A DNA stretch of 64,000 bases, from NCBI RefSeq assembly GCF_019402665.1, contig NZ_VSST01000024.1, positions 62,001 to 126,000 on the forward strand. Direction: 5' to 3'. This document shows, one piece after another, positions 27,152 through 35,877 of this stretch. A program made the position numbers and the translations under genes. The stretch is from Bradyrhizobium canariense. Its GTDB lineage: Bacteria > Pseudomonadota > Alphaproteobacteria > Rhizobiales > Xanthobacteraceae. Under the pieces are notes generated by a model. The model was not told the origin of the DNA, did no database searches, and worked only from the letters and a program-made list of their open reading frames with translations. The first letter of the stretch is position 1. Each line of letters starts with the position of its first letter.

Positions 27152-27400
27152 ATGCGTCGCACTCGCCTCGCGCTCCTCGCGATCGGCCTGCTCCTCGCGG
27201 GCGCGCCTGCGCGCGCGCAGACCTATGATCCGAGCTATCCGGTCTGCATGCAGATCTACGGCCCCGTTGGCTATTTCGATTGCCGCTACACCTCGCTCGA
27301 GCAGTGCAGATTTTTAGCAGTCGGTCGGTCGGCGACGTGCGTAGCGAACCCGTATTTCGCGCAGAAGAAGCCCCCTCGCCACTCGCGGCGCATCAATTAA
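27152..27400 (+). CDS. DUF3551 small secreted protein (second copy)
   Basis: This protein has 82 residues from ATG 27152. A signal peptide (MRRTRLALLAIGLLLAG ... ARAQ) precedes the DUF3551 pattern YPVCMQIYGPVGYFDCRY, EQCRFLAVGRSATC and VANPYF. It shares the CxxxxG...C..QC...G...CxxNPYF framework with the preceding gene but is clearly diverged, so the pair is an old tandem duplication. An open frame extends upstream to 27074, but it overlaps the first gene and lacks a signal sequence. Confidence 0.82.
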   Translation: MRRTRLALLAIGLLLAGAPARAQTYDPSYPVCMQIYGPVGYFDCRYTSLEQCRFLAVGRSATCVANPYFAQKKPPRHSRRIN

Positions 27401-27468
27401 ATCGGGACTCTGATATGCGGCCCGCCTTTTGGATGCGGCCCGAGATCCGGTGGCTTGAGGACGCCTCC

Positions 27469-28218
27469 TTAACCAGCCATCGTCACGATCAACGGTCCGC
27501 TTCGCGTGGCGATCACCGTGTGCTCGTATTGAACGGTCGGCGCCTCGGGGCTGCTGTAGAGCGTCCAAGGATCATCGCCATCCTGTGCCCATTCGGCGCC
27601 GAGAGACAGGAACGGCTCGACGGTGAACACGAGGCCTTCGCTCATGATGCGGCGTTCGGAGCGGTCGGGCCATGTTGCGATCTCCGTCGGCTCTTCGTGG
27701 AGCGACAGGCCGACACCGTGACTGGCAAGGTTCCTGACCAGGCTGTAACCGTTCTTCCGCGCAAATGTCCCGATGGCCTGACCGATTCCGGCGATCGGCT
27801 TGCCGGCTCCAACCTGCTGCAGGCCCGTCCACATTGCGCGCCGGCCATCCCTGCAAAGACGTTCGACCACTCGCGTTGCGGGTGGAACGGCGAACGATGC
27901 TCCCGTATCCGCAAAGAAGCCGTTCTTCTCGGCTGACACGTCGATGTTCACGAGGTCCCCACGCGCGATCCGCCGATCGCCCGGGATGCCATGAGCGATC
28001 TCCTCGTTCACGCTGATGCAGGTTGCGCCCGGAAAGTCGTAGGCCAGCTCCGGAGCCGAACGTGCGCCGGCAGCCTCCAGCAGTACACGCCCGATCCGAT
28101 CGATTTCGGAGGTGGTCATGCCCGGCTCGAGCGCCTTCCCCATTGCCTCCAGGATATTGGCGACGATGCGCCCGATTTCTTTCAGGCGCGCGAGGTCGTT
28201 GTCATCCGAGATTGTCAT
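27469..28218 (-). CDS. map: Type I methionine aminopeptidase
   Basis: This enzyme removes the initiator Met from nascent proteins. Metal ligands of the pita-bread fold are visible: DLVNIDVSAEKNGFFADTG (two Asp), NLASHGVGLSLHEEP (His), FTVEPFLSLG (Glu) and YEHTVIAT (Glu). The EIAHGIPGDRRIARGD substrate segment is also present. ATG 28218 gives 249 residues. An upstream extension to 28269 is open but lacks similarity. It is probably a secondary Map copy, since it is not next to ribosomal genes. It lies 78 bases downstream of a large sensor kinase on the same strand. Confidence 0.9.
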   Translation of the reverse strand: MTISDDNDLARLKEIGRIVANILEAMGKALEPGMTTSEIDRIGRVLLEAAGARSAPELAYDFPGATCISVNEEIAHGIPGDRRIARGDLVNIDVSAEKNGFFADTGASFAVPPATRVVERLCRDGRRAMWTGLQQVGAGKPIAGIGQAIGTFARKNGYSLVRNLASHGVGLSLHEEPTEIATWPDRSERRIMSEGLVFTVEPFLSLGAEWAQDGDDPWTLYSSPEAPTVQYEHTVIATRSGPLIVTMAG

Positions 28219-28296
28219 TTCATGCTCTTCCGAAAGCCGGGACATAGCCCTTGTGACGGCGGCTTGCAAACGGGAGAGACCGTTTCCAAAGCGCGT

Positions 28297-31200
28297 TCAG
28301 ATATCGTCAAGCAAGCTGCGGACTTTGGCAGCCAGGTCTTCGATAGCGAAGGGCTTCGGAAGCAGATGCTTGCCGGCATCGAGCACGCCATTGTGAACGA
28401 TTGCATCGCGCGTGTAGCCGGTGGTGAACAGCACTTTCAGCGCCGGGAATCGTCTCGACAGCTCGGCCGCCAGCTCGGCGCCGGTCATGTCGGGCATGAC
28501 GACATCCGTGAACAGCAGATCCGGAACGAAACCATTTTCGATCGTCCTGATCGCCTCTTTGGCGCTGGCTGCCTCGATGACGGTATAGCCAAGTTCGCGC
28601 AGGCTTTCGGACGACATGCTGCGGACGCGCTCGTCGTCTTCCACGACGAGAATGGTTTCGTTCTGATGGCTCGCACCGGCGGGTGTCTCTTCCTGCGACA
28701 GATCTGAGCCCGCCTCCTCGCCGGCGAAGCGTGGAAGGTAGATCTTCACGGTCGTGCCAACATCGACTTCCGAGTCAATTTTGACATGGCCGCCCGACTG
28801 CCGCACGAAACCGTAAACCTGACTGAGGCCGAGGCCGGTGCCCTTGCCCACGACCTTGGTCGTGAAAAACGGATCGAACACCTTACCGAGCACATCGGCC
28901 GGAATTCCCGTGCCGTTGTCCGTCACCGCGACGAGAACGTACTGCCCGGGTGCGAGTGCGTACTCGCGAGCATATTTTCGGTCTATCGAGGCGTTGCTGG
29001 TTTCTATCGTCAGCCTGCCGCCCTTCGGCATGGCATCGCGCGCATTGACCGCGAGATTGATCACGGCGCTTTCGAGCTGGGCCGGGTCTGCCTTGACCCG
29101 CCAGAGGCCCGCCGTCAGCACCGTATCGAGGCGGATTAGCTCGCCAAGCGACCGCTCGAGCAGCTCGCTCATCCCGCCGACCATCTTGTTGATGTCCACG
29201 ACTTCAGGCGCGAGCGGCTGCTGGCGCGAGAACGCGAGCAGTCGCTGCGTCAACGTAGCTGCGCGATTTGCACCGTCGATGGCGCCCTCGATGAAGCGGT
29301 CTATGCTGACCTCTCCCCTGCTGAGCCGCCGCTTGGCAAGGTTCAAGCTGCCGAGAATCACGGCCAGCATATTGTTGAAGTCGTGAGCAATACCTCCGGT
29401 CAATTGACCGACGGCTTCCATCTTCTGGGATTGCCGCAATTGCTCTTCAGCTTTCATGCGCTCGGCGATTTCGTCGGCAACACGTTGCTCCAATCCCGCA
29501 TTGAGCGCCTCGAGCCGGGTCAAGAGCTGGGCGTTGTCGATAGCGGTGGCGGCATGGCCCGCAATACCAAGCAATGCGGATTCATGCTCGGCCTGGAATT
29601 TACCCGTCTCTGCGTGACCGAAGAAAAGTCCGCCGAAGACTTCGCCGGTGCGCGAGATCACAGGGACCGCCAGATAGGATCGGACCGGAAGATGGCCCTC
29701 GGGCATGCCTTTCCGCGGCGCGTTCTTGCCATAGCGGGGGTCCTGCAGAATGTCGTCGGACCTCACCACGCCGGAGCCCTCGAAAGTCGGGCCAAAGAGG
29801 GCGGTGTTGCGCGGCATCGGAAAGTTTTCAAACGCGGATGGCGAGGCACCGGACAGCGAATACAGCATATAGCTGCCGCCATCCGGCGCCAGAACGTTGT
29901 AGAAAAAGGCGCCGAATTGAGCACCCGTGAGTCCGACGCCGGCATCCGTGACGATCTGGACGATCTTGTCGAGGTCGCGTTCGCGAGAGACCGAGGCCCC
30001 GGTATCATTCAGTATTCTGAGATGACGCTCGGTTTTCTTTTGCGCGGTGATATCCAGAACCGTTCCAATGAACCGAACAGCCTGGCCGTCGGCAAAGATG
30101 GCTTGACCGGTCGCGGCGATCCAGCGTTCGACCCCATCCTCGATGCCAATGGTCCGGTATTCCATGTTGTAGTTTGGCGGAGAGTGCGGCGTCAGCGCTG
30201 CGGAGACGGCCTCGTGGGCGCGCTGCCGGTCCTCGGGATGAAGGCCCTTCAGGAACGAGCCTTCATAGCTGACTTCGGCGTCGGGCGATAAGCCGAATAC
30301 CTCCTTGCAGCGGCTATCCCATCGAAGAACGTTGTTGACCGGGTCGTAGTCCCAGGTGCCGATACCAGCCGCCTTGTTTGCAAGCGTCAGTCGTTCGGCA
30401 GCCTCCCGCGCCGCCTGTTCCGATCGGACGCGCTCGATGTGGGCCCACGATCGCTCGGTCACTTCGGTGAGCAAGGCGAGTTCGCGCGGCGTCCACTGGT
30501 GCGGGCCGCGGTGATGAATCGCCATCAGGGCGGTCAGTCGCCCTTCTTTCACCAAGGGCATGCAAATCGTCGAACCGATCCCGATGTTCTGGAAAGTGGC
30601 GGCTTCGTCCGGCGCAATCTCCCTTAGATTGTCATTGATGATGAGCGGCCTGCCCGCACTCAACTCTCGCACCGCCTGCTTGCCAAAATCGGCCAGACTG
30701 TAGTGACCGATGATATGCATTGCGCCGGGCGCGGCCCAATCGCCGCGTATGGTGAAGCCGTCCTGGTCCGGATCCATGTCGGCGTAGGCGCAGTTCGAGA
30801 CGCCGAGATGCTCGCCGACCATTTTGGTCGTGACCGCCATCACGCCGTCGGCATCGCGAGTCCTGGCCGTCTCCTTGTTGAGTGCGTCCAGGAAAAGCAG
30901 GCGGGCTTCGTTCTCCCGCACAGCCGTTTCCGCACGGCGGCGCTCGACGGCCGTGCGCGTGCGCTCGGCAACATCGCGAATAAGCTCCAGCTCTTCGGGG
31001 CTCCATTCGCGCGGCTTGGCATCGTTCAGATAGAGCAGCGCCACGACCCCGTCGGGCTCCGAGATCGGCATGTTGACGAGCGCGCGCGCAGAGATCGCCT
31101 CGAGAGCATTGGCACGATCGCCGACGCGAGGGTCTTTCTCCGCATCGGCACAGACGACGGTCTCGCCCCGCTTGAGGTCTTCGATGTAGCTGCCATAGTC

Positions 31201-31446
31201 GCGAAACTGCAGCACGCCTGCGAGGCTCAGGATGCCCGGTGCGTTCCAGTCGCGGACAATGGTGATGGTCTCGGCTGAGGTGTCGACCGTGCCGTAACCT
31301 GCCCTGCTGACGTTCAGGCTGCGGCCGAGCAGCTCCGCCGCGGCGTAGGCGAGATCGTCGGGATTGCTGATCTCTCGGATGTAGTCGCCGAGTGTGGCTA
31401 AGACGGAATTGCGATCGGCCGAGCGGACCCCGGTCGCTGTCGTCAT
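28297..31446 (-). CDS. Hybrid sensor histidine kinase: GAF-GAF-PAS-GAF-HisKA-HATPase-receiver
   Basis: This soluble kinase has 1049 residues and no evident membrane segment. Two N-terminal GAF modules (about 15-165 and 190-340) are followed by a PAS/PAC module (about 350-470, IGTWDYDPVNNVLRW ... GTVLDITAQKK). A third GAF (about 480-640) comes next, with SYLAVPVISRTGEVFGGLFFGH. A coiled linker leads to HisKA with GGIAHDFNNMLAVILG, a HATPase (INLAVNARDAMPKGG, DNGTGIP, GTGLGLSQVYGF) and a receiver with TILVVEDDE and LLFTDVVMPDM. Such GAF/PAS arrays usually sense small ligands, redox state or light, but I see no diagnostic chromophore cysteine. No dedicated response regulator is adjacent. Confidence 0.88.
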   Translation of the reverse strand: MTTATGVRSADRNSVLATLGDYIREISNPDDLAYAAAELLGRSLNVSRAGYGTVDTSAETITIVRDWNAPGILSLAGVLQFRDYGSYIEDLKRGETVVCADAEKDPRVGDRANALEAISARALVNMPISEPDGVVALLYLNDAKPREWSPEELELIRDVAERTRTAVERRRAETAVRENEARLLFLDALNKETARTRDADGVMAVTTKMVGEHLGVSNCAYADMDPDQDGFTIRGDWAAPGAMHIIGHYSLADFGKQAVRELSAGRPLIINDNLREIAPDEAATFQNIGIGSTICMPLVKEGRLTALMAIHHRGPHQWTPRELALLTEVTERSWAHIERVRSEQAAREAAERLTLANKAAGIGTWDYDPVNNVLRWDSRCKEVFGLSPDAEVSYEGSFLKGLHPEDRQRAHEAVSAALTPHSPPNYNMEYRTIGIEDGVERWIAATGQAIFADGQAVRFIGTVLDITAQKKTERHLRILNDTGASVSRERDLDKIVQIVTDAGVGLTGAQFGAFFYNVLAPDGGSYMLYSLSGASPSAFENFPMPRNTALFGPTFEGSGVVRSDDILQDPRYGKNAPRKGMPEGHLPVRSYLAVPVISRTGEVFGGLFFGHAETGKFQAEHESALLGIAGHAATAIDNAQLLTRLEALNAGLEQRVADEIAERMKAEEQLRQSQKMEAVGQLTGGIAHDFNNMLAVILGSLNLAKRRLSRGEVSIDRFIEGAIDGANRAATLTQRLLAFSRQQPLAPEVVDINKMVGGMSELLERSLGELIRLDTVLTAGLWRVKADPAQLESAVINLAVNARDAMPKGGRLTIETSNASIDRKYAREYALAPGQYVLVAVTDNGTGIPADVLGKVFDPFFTTKVVGKGTGLGLSQVYGFVRQSGGHVKIDSEVDVGTTVKIYLPRFAGEEAGSDLSQEETPAGASHQNETILVVEDDERVRSMSSESLRELGYTVIEAASAKEAIRTIENGFVPDLLFTDVVMPDMTGAELAAELSRRFPALKVLFTTGYTRDAIVHNGVLDAGKHLLPKPFAIEDLAAKVRSLLDDI

Positions 31447-31588
31447 TGGTGTTCCCCTGCCACTTCCCTAGCTCCACGAGGAGCCAGCCGTTTGATCGTC
31501 CCGCTGCTGTTCGCTTCGACCACAGGTAGCCCGCCTGACTTTCTGAGTGATGCAGCCGGGTCGCGCAAATTGTCTGCGCGATAACCGC

Positions 31589-32196
31589 ATGATGGCATTT
31601 AGGTTCCCGTCGTCACCGTCCCCTGGGAGGCTGCCGTTCTGCCTGCTCCCACTTGGTCGCCAGATTACCAATCCAGACGTGGCGGACGGACCCTGGAAAC
31701 TGGAAAACGAAGCGCGCCCCTTCGTCCGCAAGATCGCGATGCTGAAGAAGGAGAACGGCGCTTCGTTCCGGCCTATGGAGAATGGCGTCTGTCTTGCGAA
31801 AGCAGAAAGCGCGTGCCGCTGACATTCGCGGGCGAGATCGACGAGACGGCCGTCGGCAAGAGCACCATCCTGGTGACGGCGGACGCCGCTCCGGACAAGA
31901 CGGCCGGAGGGTCTGCATTGCGGGCCGGAAAATATGAGGTCTGGCGCGGCAGCATCGATCCCGAGATGGTCAAGGCGATACTGGCGTCCCGCTCCCTGCA
32001 TGTCCGCGAAACCATGCTGCTACCCGACGACAAGGCGGACATCACGAAATTCGACATCGACCTGACGGGCCTGACGTCAGTGTGGCCGCAGCTTGCGACG
32101 TCATGCGCGGTGACGACGCCGGCTCCCAAGAGCCCGTGGCCGGCTATTCAGCAGCCGAACGCCAGCGTAACGCCCCCGGCCGCACCGTCGCCATGA
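31589..32196 (+). pseudogene. Frameshifted gene of unknown function
   Basis: Two plus-strand frames with good coding-type third-position GC abut here. One runs to a stop at 31822 and reads GPWKLENEARPFVRKIAMLK near its end. The other, in a different frame, runs to 32196 and reads VPLTFAGEIDETAVGKSTIL, then KYEVWRGSIDPEMVKAIL and FDIDLTGLTSVWPQLATSC. The second part alone has only a GTG at 31813 as a start. The simplest reading is one original gene broken by an indel near 31780-31815; the beginning may hold further damage. I do not recognise the family. A sequencing error would explain it equally well. Confidence 0.4.
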
Positions 32197-32231
32197 GTCA
32201 ACGTAGCGAAACTCGAACATCGCGCCGAAGG

Positions 32232-32870
32232 TCAGCTCTGCCAGGGAGTGTTGCGGATGCGAGTGCATGCGTTCGGCTTGTGAAATGTGGGGTCGTGATC
32301 TTCGATGTAATCGAAATTAACAGTCCCGAACGTGGTCTGCGGCTTCTTCAAGGCTGAGCAGGTTTGTATCTGAAGGAACTCGTTCTTGAAGTCACCGCGC
32401 GGAAATGCGGTGGTCACCTGGTCGCGCTGCTCCGGCGTGTACTCATCATAGCCAATCCCCACGACGTCGACCAAAACGCCCGCATTCGTGAGAGCGATTT
32501 CCGGCCGCATGTATTGTGGAATTCCAGGCGTCGTATGTAACGCGATCGCCTCCCAAACCAGATCGGCCTTTGGCTCGTCAATGCCGTGTCCCCTCAGAAA
32601 TTCGCGGGCGGCATCGGCGCCATCAACTTCAAATCGGATGGTCTGTGTATGGTAATGGTCAACAAGCCCGAGATCGTGGAACAGCGCCGCGATGTAGAGC
32701 AGCTCGGAATCGAATTTTAGATTTTTCCGATGTCCCTTGATCGCGCCGAACACAAAGACGCGGACCGAGTGGTTGAACAACATGTCGTTTTCGTACTGGC
32801 GCACCAGCTCGGCGGCCTCCCGTGCGATCTTACTGTCGGGAATCTTCACGCCGGAAATTGCGATGGTCAT
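32232..32870 (-). CDS. HD-domain phosphohydrolase-like protein (cyanamide hydratase-like family)
   Basis: This protein has 212 residues. The HD metal site is visible as NHSVRVFVFGAIKG (first His), ALFHDLGLVDHYH (His-Asp pair) and further His in EAIALHTTPG. The spacing and the N-terminal 'elv...q...LfNHs.RvF.fG' resemble the HD family that includes fungal cyanamide hydratase and related bacterial proteins. The bacterial substrate is unknown. It is on the same strand as the AhpD-like gene upstream (90-base gap), so the two could be co-transcribed. Confidence 0.82.
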   Translation of the reverse strand: MTIAISGVKIPDSKIAREAAELVRQYENDMLFNHSVRVFVFGAIKGHRKNLKFDSELLYIAALFHDLGLVDHYHTQTIRFEVDGADAAREFLRGHGIDEPKADLVWEAIALHTTPGIPQYMRPEIALTNAGVLVDVVGIGYDEYTPEQRDQVTTAFPRGDFKNEFLQIQTCSALKKPQTTFGTVNFDYIEDHDPTFHKPNACTRIRNTPWQS

Positions 32871-32960
32871 ATCAAGCTCCTGCCTTGAATCGCCGATTTC
32901 TCAGGACATGCCGTCGCAGTCGAAGGCATGTCTGTACCCTCTTGCCGTCTGGCACCGCGG

Positions 32961-33425
32961 TCAGGCTGCCATCTCCTCCTTCGCGGCCTGTGGCGTATTT
33001 CGGAAGCTGATTGCCATGCGATTGTACGCGTTCATCAGGCCGATCGCGATGGTGAGATCGACGAGCTCGCGCTCCTGGAAGACGGCGCGGGCAGCCTCGT
33101 AAGCTTGATCCGGGATGCCGGTTTCAGCCACAAGGGTCACCGTTTCAGCCCATGCGAGGGCGGCACGCTCCCGCTCGTCGAAGAGATGACCGCCTTCCGC
33201 CCAGGTCTGCACCAGCGCGATCTTTTCGATCTTCTGTCCGCTCTTCAGCAGATCGCGCGTGTGCATGTCGAGGCAGTAGGCGCAGCCGTTGATCTGCGAA
33301 ATGCGCAGATAGACCAGAGTGACGAGCGTGGCAGGAAGATTGCTCTGCATGACATAGCCGTAGACGCCGCCGAGCGCTTTCATCCCTGCGGGTGCAATGC
33401 GGTCGTAATCGAGACGCTTGGCCAT
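32961..33425 (-). CDS. Carboxymuconolactone decarboxylase / AhpD-like protein
   Basis: This is an all-helical AhpD-fold protein of 154 residues. The redox motif is complete: QINGCAYCLDMHTRDLL, with CxxC and the downstream His, which points to a peroxidase/disulfide-reductase type and not to a true decarboxylase. RERAALAWAETVT and AIGLMNAYNRMAISFR are family blocks. ATG 33425 is preferred because GGAG lies seven bases upstream; ATG 33431 is too close to it. It is divergent from a MocR-type regulator that probably controls it. Confidence 0.88.
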   Translation of the reverse strand: MAKRLDYDRIAPAGMKALGGVYGYVMQSNLPATLVTLVYLRISQINGCAYCLDMHTRDLLKSGQKIEKIALVQTWAEGGHLFDERERAALAWAETVTLVAETGIPDQAYEAARAVFQERELVDLTIAIGLMNAYNRMAISFRNTPQAAKEEMAA

Positions 33426-33550
33426 TTTCATACTCCATGATCGGTTCTGTTCGGCGGCGGTCGCCGGATACGTTCCTTGTCTGATAAATGTCCTCGCACT
33501 GGTCTACAAAAAAGCACCAAGAATGGACAAAAATCGTGTACCACGGAGGC

Positions 33551-34969
33551 ATGGTCAAACCGCTGCGGCTGGAGCTCGATCGATCTGCGAAGACGCCATT
33601 GGCGGAACAAATCCGCAGAGGTATCGGAGCTGCCATCGAGAGCGGCGTGCTCGCGCCGGGAGCTCGTCTGCCGTCCTGGCAGGATTTGGCGGCTCAGCTG
33701 GGTGTCGCGCGCGGCACCGTGCGTTCGGCTTACGAAAAACTCTCATCCGCGCAACTGATTGTCGCGTCGCGCGCAACCGGAACGCACGTCGCGGATCGGC
33801 CCGCCTTTACCCCTCGGCAGGAAGCAGCTCCCCACCCCGGCTCGTTCATGGAGATGTACCAGGAGCTCACTGCGGGACCGGCCGTTTTCCAGATGGGTGT
33901 GCCCGCTCACGAGACCTTTCCCGCCAAGCTGTTCGCGAGGATGCGCACGCGGGCGGTGCGCGCGGAGACGAGCGCACCGGCTATCTACCGGGATCCCCGC
34001 GGCGAGCTGGAATTGAGGCGCGACATCGCTGCGTATCTGGCGCTGGCGAGGGGGATCGAATGTGCACCGTCGCAGATCATCATCACCGGCGGCTTCAGCA
34101 GCGGGCTCGGACTGGCACTCCGGGTTCTCTGCCTCGAGCAGAAAAAGGTCTGGATGGAGGACCCGGGCTTCCCCTTCACACGGCACGGGCTTGAGCTTGC
34201 AAGGTTGTCGATCACGCCGATTCCGGTTGACGCGGACGGCATCGACGTCGGTTACGGCCTGAAACACGCACCTGATGCTGCATTGGTCGTCGTGACCCCG
34301 GGACAGCAGGCACCGCTTGGCTCCACATTGTCGCTGGCCAGACGTTCACGCCTTCTCGACTGGGCCGCCCATGAGCGGGTGTGGGTGATCGAGGACGACT
34401 ATCTGAGCGAGCTTCAGCTGAGGGGCCGGGCCACACCGGCGCTCGCCTCTCTCGATCGTTTCGGGCGCGTCATTCACATCGGGTCTTTCAGCAAGACCCT
34501 GACTCCTGCCTTGCGGCTGGGCTTCGTCGTTGCACCCGCCTCACTGGCTTCCCGTTTTGCCGAGGTTGCGGCATGCCTCGCTCCGGCGCCCGGGCCCTCC
34601 GTACAGATCGCAACCGCCGAATTCATTCGCGACGGCCACTATCTACGGCATCTTCGACGCACGAAGCGGGCCTATGCCGCGCAAGGCGATGCGCTGCTGA
34701 AATATTTGAAAGCAGGCTCCAAGGGCGTTGCCAAGGACGTTGCGATCGCCGGATTGGCCGCGGTCCTGAGACTGCCGGACGGAACCTCCGACGTCGCGAT
34801 CGCGCGGGAAGCGGCATCGTTTGGATTGGCGCCCACGCCGCTGTCGCTATGGCATGCGTCTGCGGCCTCGGCGCGATCCGGCCTGTTGCTGGGCGTCGCC
34901 ACATCGCCCCACAAGAGGATCGAGGCATCCTGCGATCGGCTGCTTCAGATCATTGACCGTCATACGTGA
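33551..34969 (+). CDS. MocR/PdxR-type GntR regulator with aminotransferase-like domain
   Basis: An N-terminal winged helix of GntR type (about residues 8-75, PLAEQIRRGIGAAIESGVL ... LGVARGTVRSAYEKL) is joined to a fold-type I aminotransferase domain. The PLP lysine is in HIGSFSKTLTPALRLGF. An upstream Asp/Tyr segment reads VIEDDYLSEL. These proteins bind PLP or a PLP adduct and activate or repress a divergent gene, here probably the AhpD-like gene at 32961. ATG 33551 starts the family-like sequence (KPLRLELDRS). ATG 33488 is in frame upstream, and neither start has an ideal Shine-Dalgarno. Confidence 0.88.
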   Translation: MVKPLRLELDRSAKTPLAEQIRRGIGAAIESGVLAPGARLPSWQDLAAQLGVARGTVRSAYEKLSSAQLIVASRATGTHVADRPAFTPRQEAAPHPGSFMEMYQELTAGPAVFQMGVPAHETFPAKLFARMRTRAVRAETSAPAIYRDPRGELELRRDIAAYLALARGIECAPSQIIITGGFSSGLGLALRVLCLEQKKVWMEDPGFPFTRHGLELARLSITPIPVDADGIDVGYGLKHAPDAALVVVTPGQQAPLGSTLSLARRSRLLDWAAHERVWVIEDDYLSELQLRGRATPALASLDRFGRVIHIGSFSKTLTPALRLGFVVAPASLASRFAEVAACLAPAPGPSVQIATAEFIRDGHYLRHLRRTKRAYAAQGDALLKYLKAGSKGVAKDVAIAGLAAVLRLPDGTSDVAIAREAASFGLAPTPLSLWHASAASARSGLLLGVATSPHKRIEASCDRLLQIIDRHT

Positions 34970-34996
34970 CGAACTCGGGCCCTGTGCTTCCGCAAT

Positions 34997-35770
34997 CTAA
35001 ACCGGCGTGTAGATCACGAGCTTTAGCGCCGGATCGTCATTGGCCTGAAAGCTGGTGTGCTCGAACCGGAGCACGCCCTTGGTTGGATGGTTCATGGTCT
35101 TGAGGCCCGCGGCGGTGCTGCGGATCTCGTGCGCTTCCCACCATTTGACGAATTCCGGACTGCCCTGGCGCAGCCGCGTCAGCAATTCCGCAAAGGCGGG
35201 ATCGCCGGCCCAGACGTCGTGAGTGGCGCGAAACATCGCGACCATGCTCTTGGCGACATCGGCCCAGCCGGCACCGTAGAATTTTCGCGCCTGCTTGTTC
35301 GTCATCACCAGCAGCAGCGTGTTGCGGTCCTGCTCGGGCAATTGTCCGAACCCGAAGATCTCCTCGGCCGCCGCGTTCCAGGCCAGCACGTCCCAGCGCC
35401 GCCCCGTGACATAGGCCGGCTGCGCCAGGCTCTCGATCATCCGTCGAACGGGCGGCGGCACGACCTCGCGCGTGAACGCGCGCCTATCGCCGTCGCGCGC
35501 AAGTGCCTTGAGATGGGCATGCTCGGTCTTGCTGAGGCGTAACGCGCGCGCCAGCGCGTCGACGGTGGTGACCGACGGGCTGACGGTGCGGCCCTGTTCG
35601 AGCCGGATGTACCAGTCGACGCCGATGCCGGCGAGCTGCGCGACCTCCTCGCGGCGCAGGCCCGCGGTGCGGCGTCGCCGGCCCGCGGGAAGTCCGACCA
35701 TCTTCGGCGACAGCTTCTCGCGGCGGGACCTGAGGAAGTCGCCGAATTCGACGCGGCGTGGGTCGGCCAT
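34997..35770 (-). CDS. XRE-family transcriptional regulator with MmyB-like ligand domain
   Basis: This protein has 257 residues. The N-terminal helix-turn-helix is clear (FGDFLRSRREKLSP, then TAGLRREEVAQLAGIGVDWYIRLEQGR). The C-terminal domain (from about 100) has the MmyB/MltR-type layout, PAYVTGRRWDVLAWNAAAEEIFG and later LLTRLRQGSPEFVKWWEAHE with GVLRFEHTSFQ. That domain is thought to bind a small hydrophobic ligand. It is divergent from a quinone-reductase-like gene at 35878, which is its likely target. The intergenic region has an inverted repeat. Confidence 0.9.
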   Translation of the reverse strand: MADPRRVEFGDFLRSRREKLSPKMVGLPAGRRRRTAGLRREEVAQLAGIGVDWYIRLEQGRTVSPSVTTVDALARALRLSKTEHAHLKALARDGDRRAFTREVVPPPVRRMIESLAQPAYVTGRRWDVLAWNAAAEEIFGFGQLPEQDRNTLLLVMTNKQARKFYGAGWADVAKSMVAMFRATHDVWAGDPAFAELLTRLRQGSPEFVKWWEAHEIRSTAAGLKTMNHPTKGVLRFEHTSFQANDDPALKLVIYTPV

Positions 35771-35791
35771 GGTGACGTGCCTCGATGGAGG

Positions 35792-35820
35792 GCCTGGGGA
35801 ATACTAGGATAATACCAGGC
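35792..35820. promoter_or_regulatory. Inverted repeat, candidate operator between the XRE regulator and reductase genes
   Basis: GCCTGG at 35792-35797 and CCAGGC at 35815-35820 are exact inverted arms 17 bases apart, enclosing an AT-rich core (ATACTAGGATAAT). It lies 22 bases before the regulator start and 58 bases before the reductase start. The position and symmetry suit a dimeric regulator site. No experimental basis. Confidence 0.45.
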
Positions 35821-35877
35821 CTTCCCGACCCTGGAAAGGCGGCGCATATGGGCTTCACTCCACTTTGAGGTGAGATC

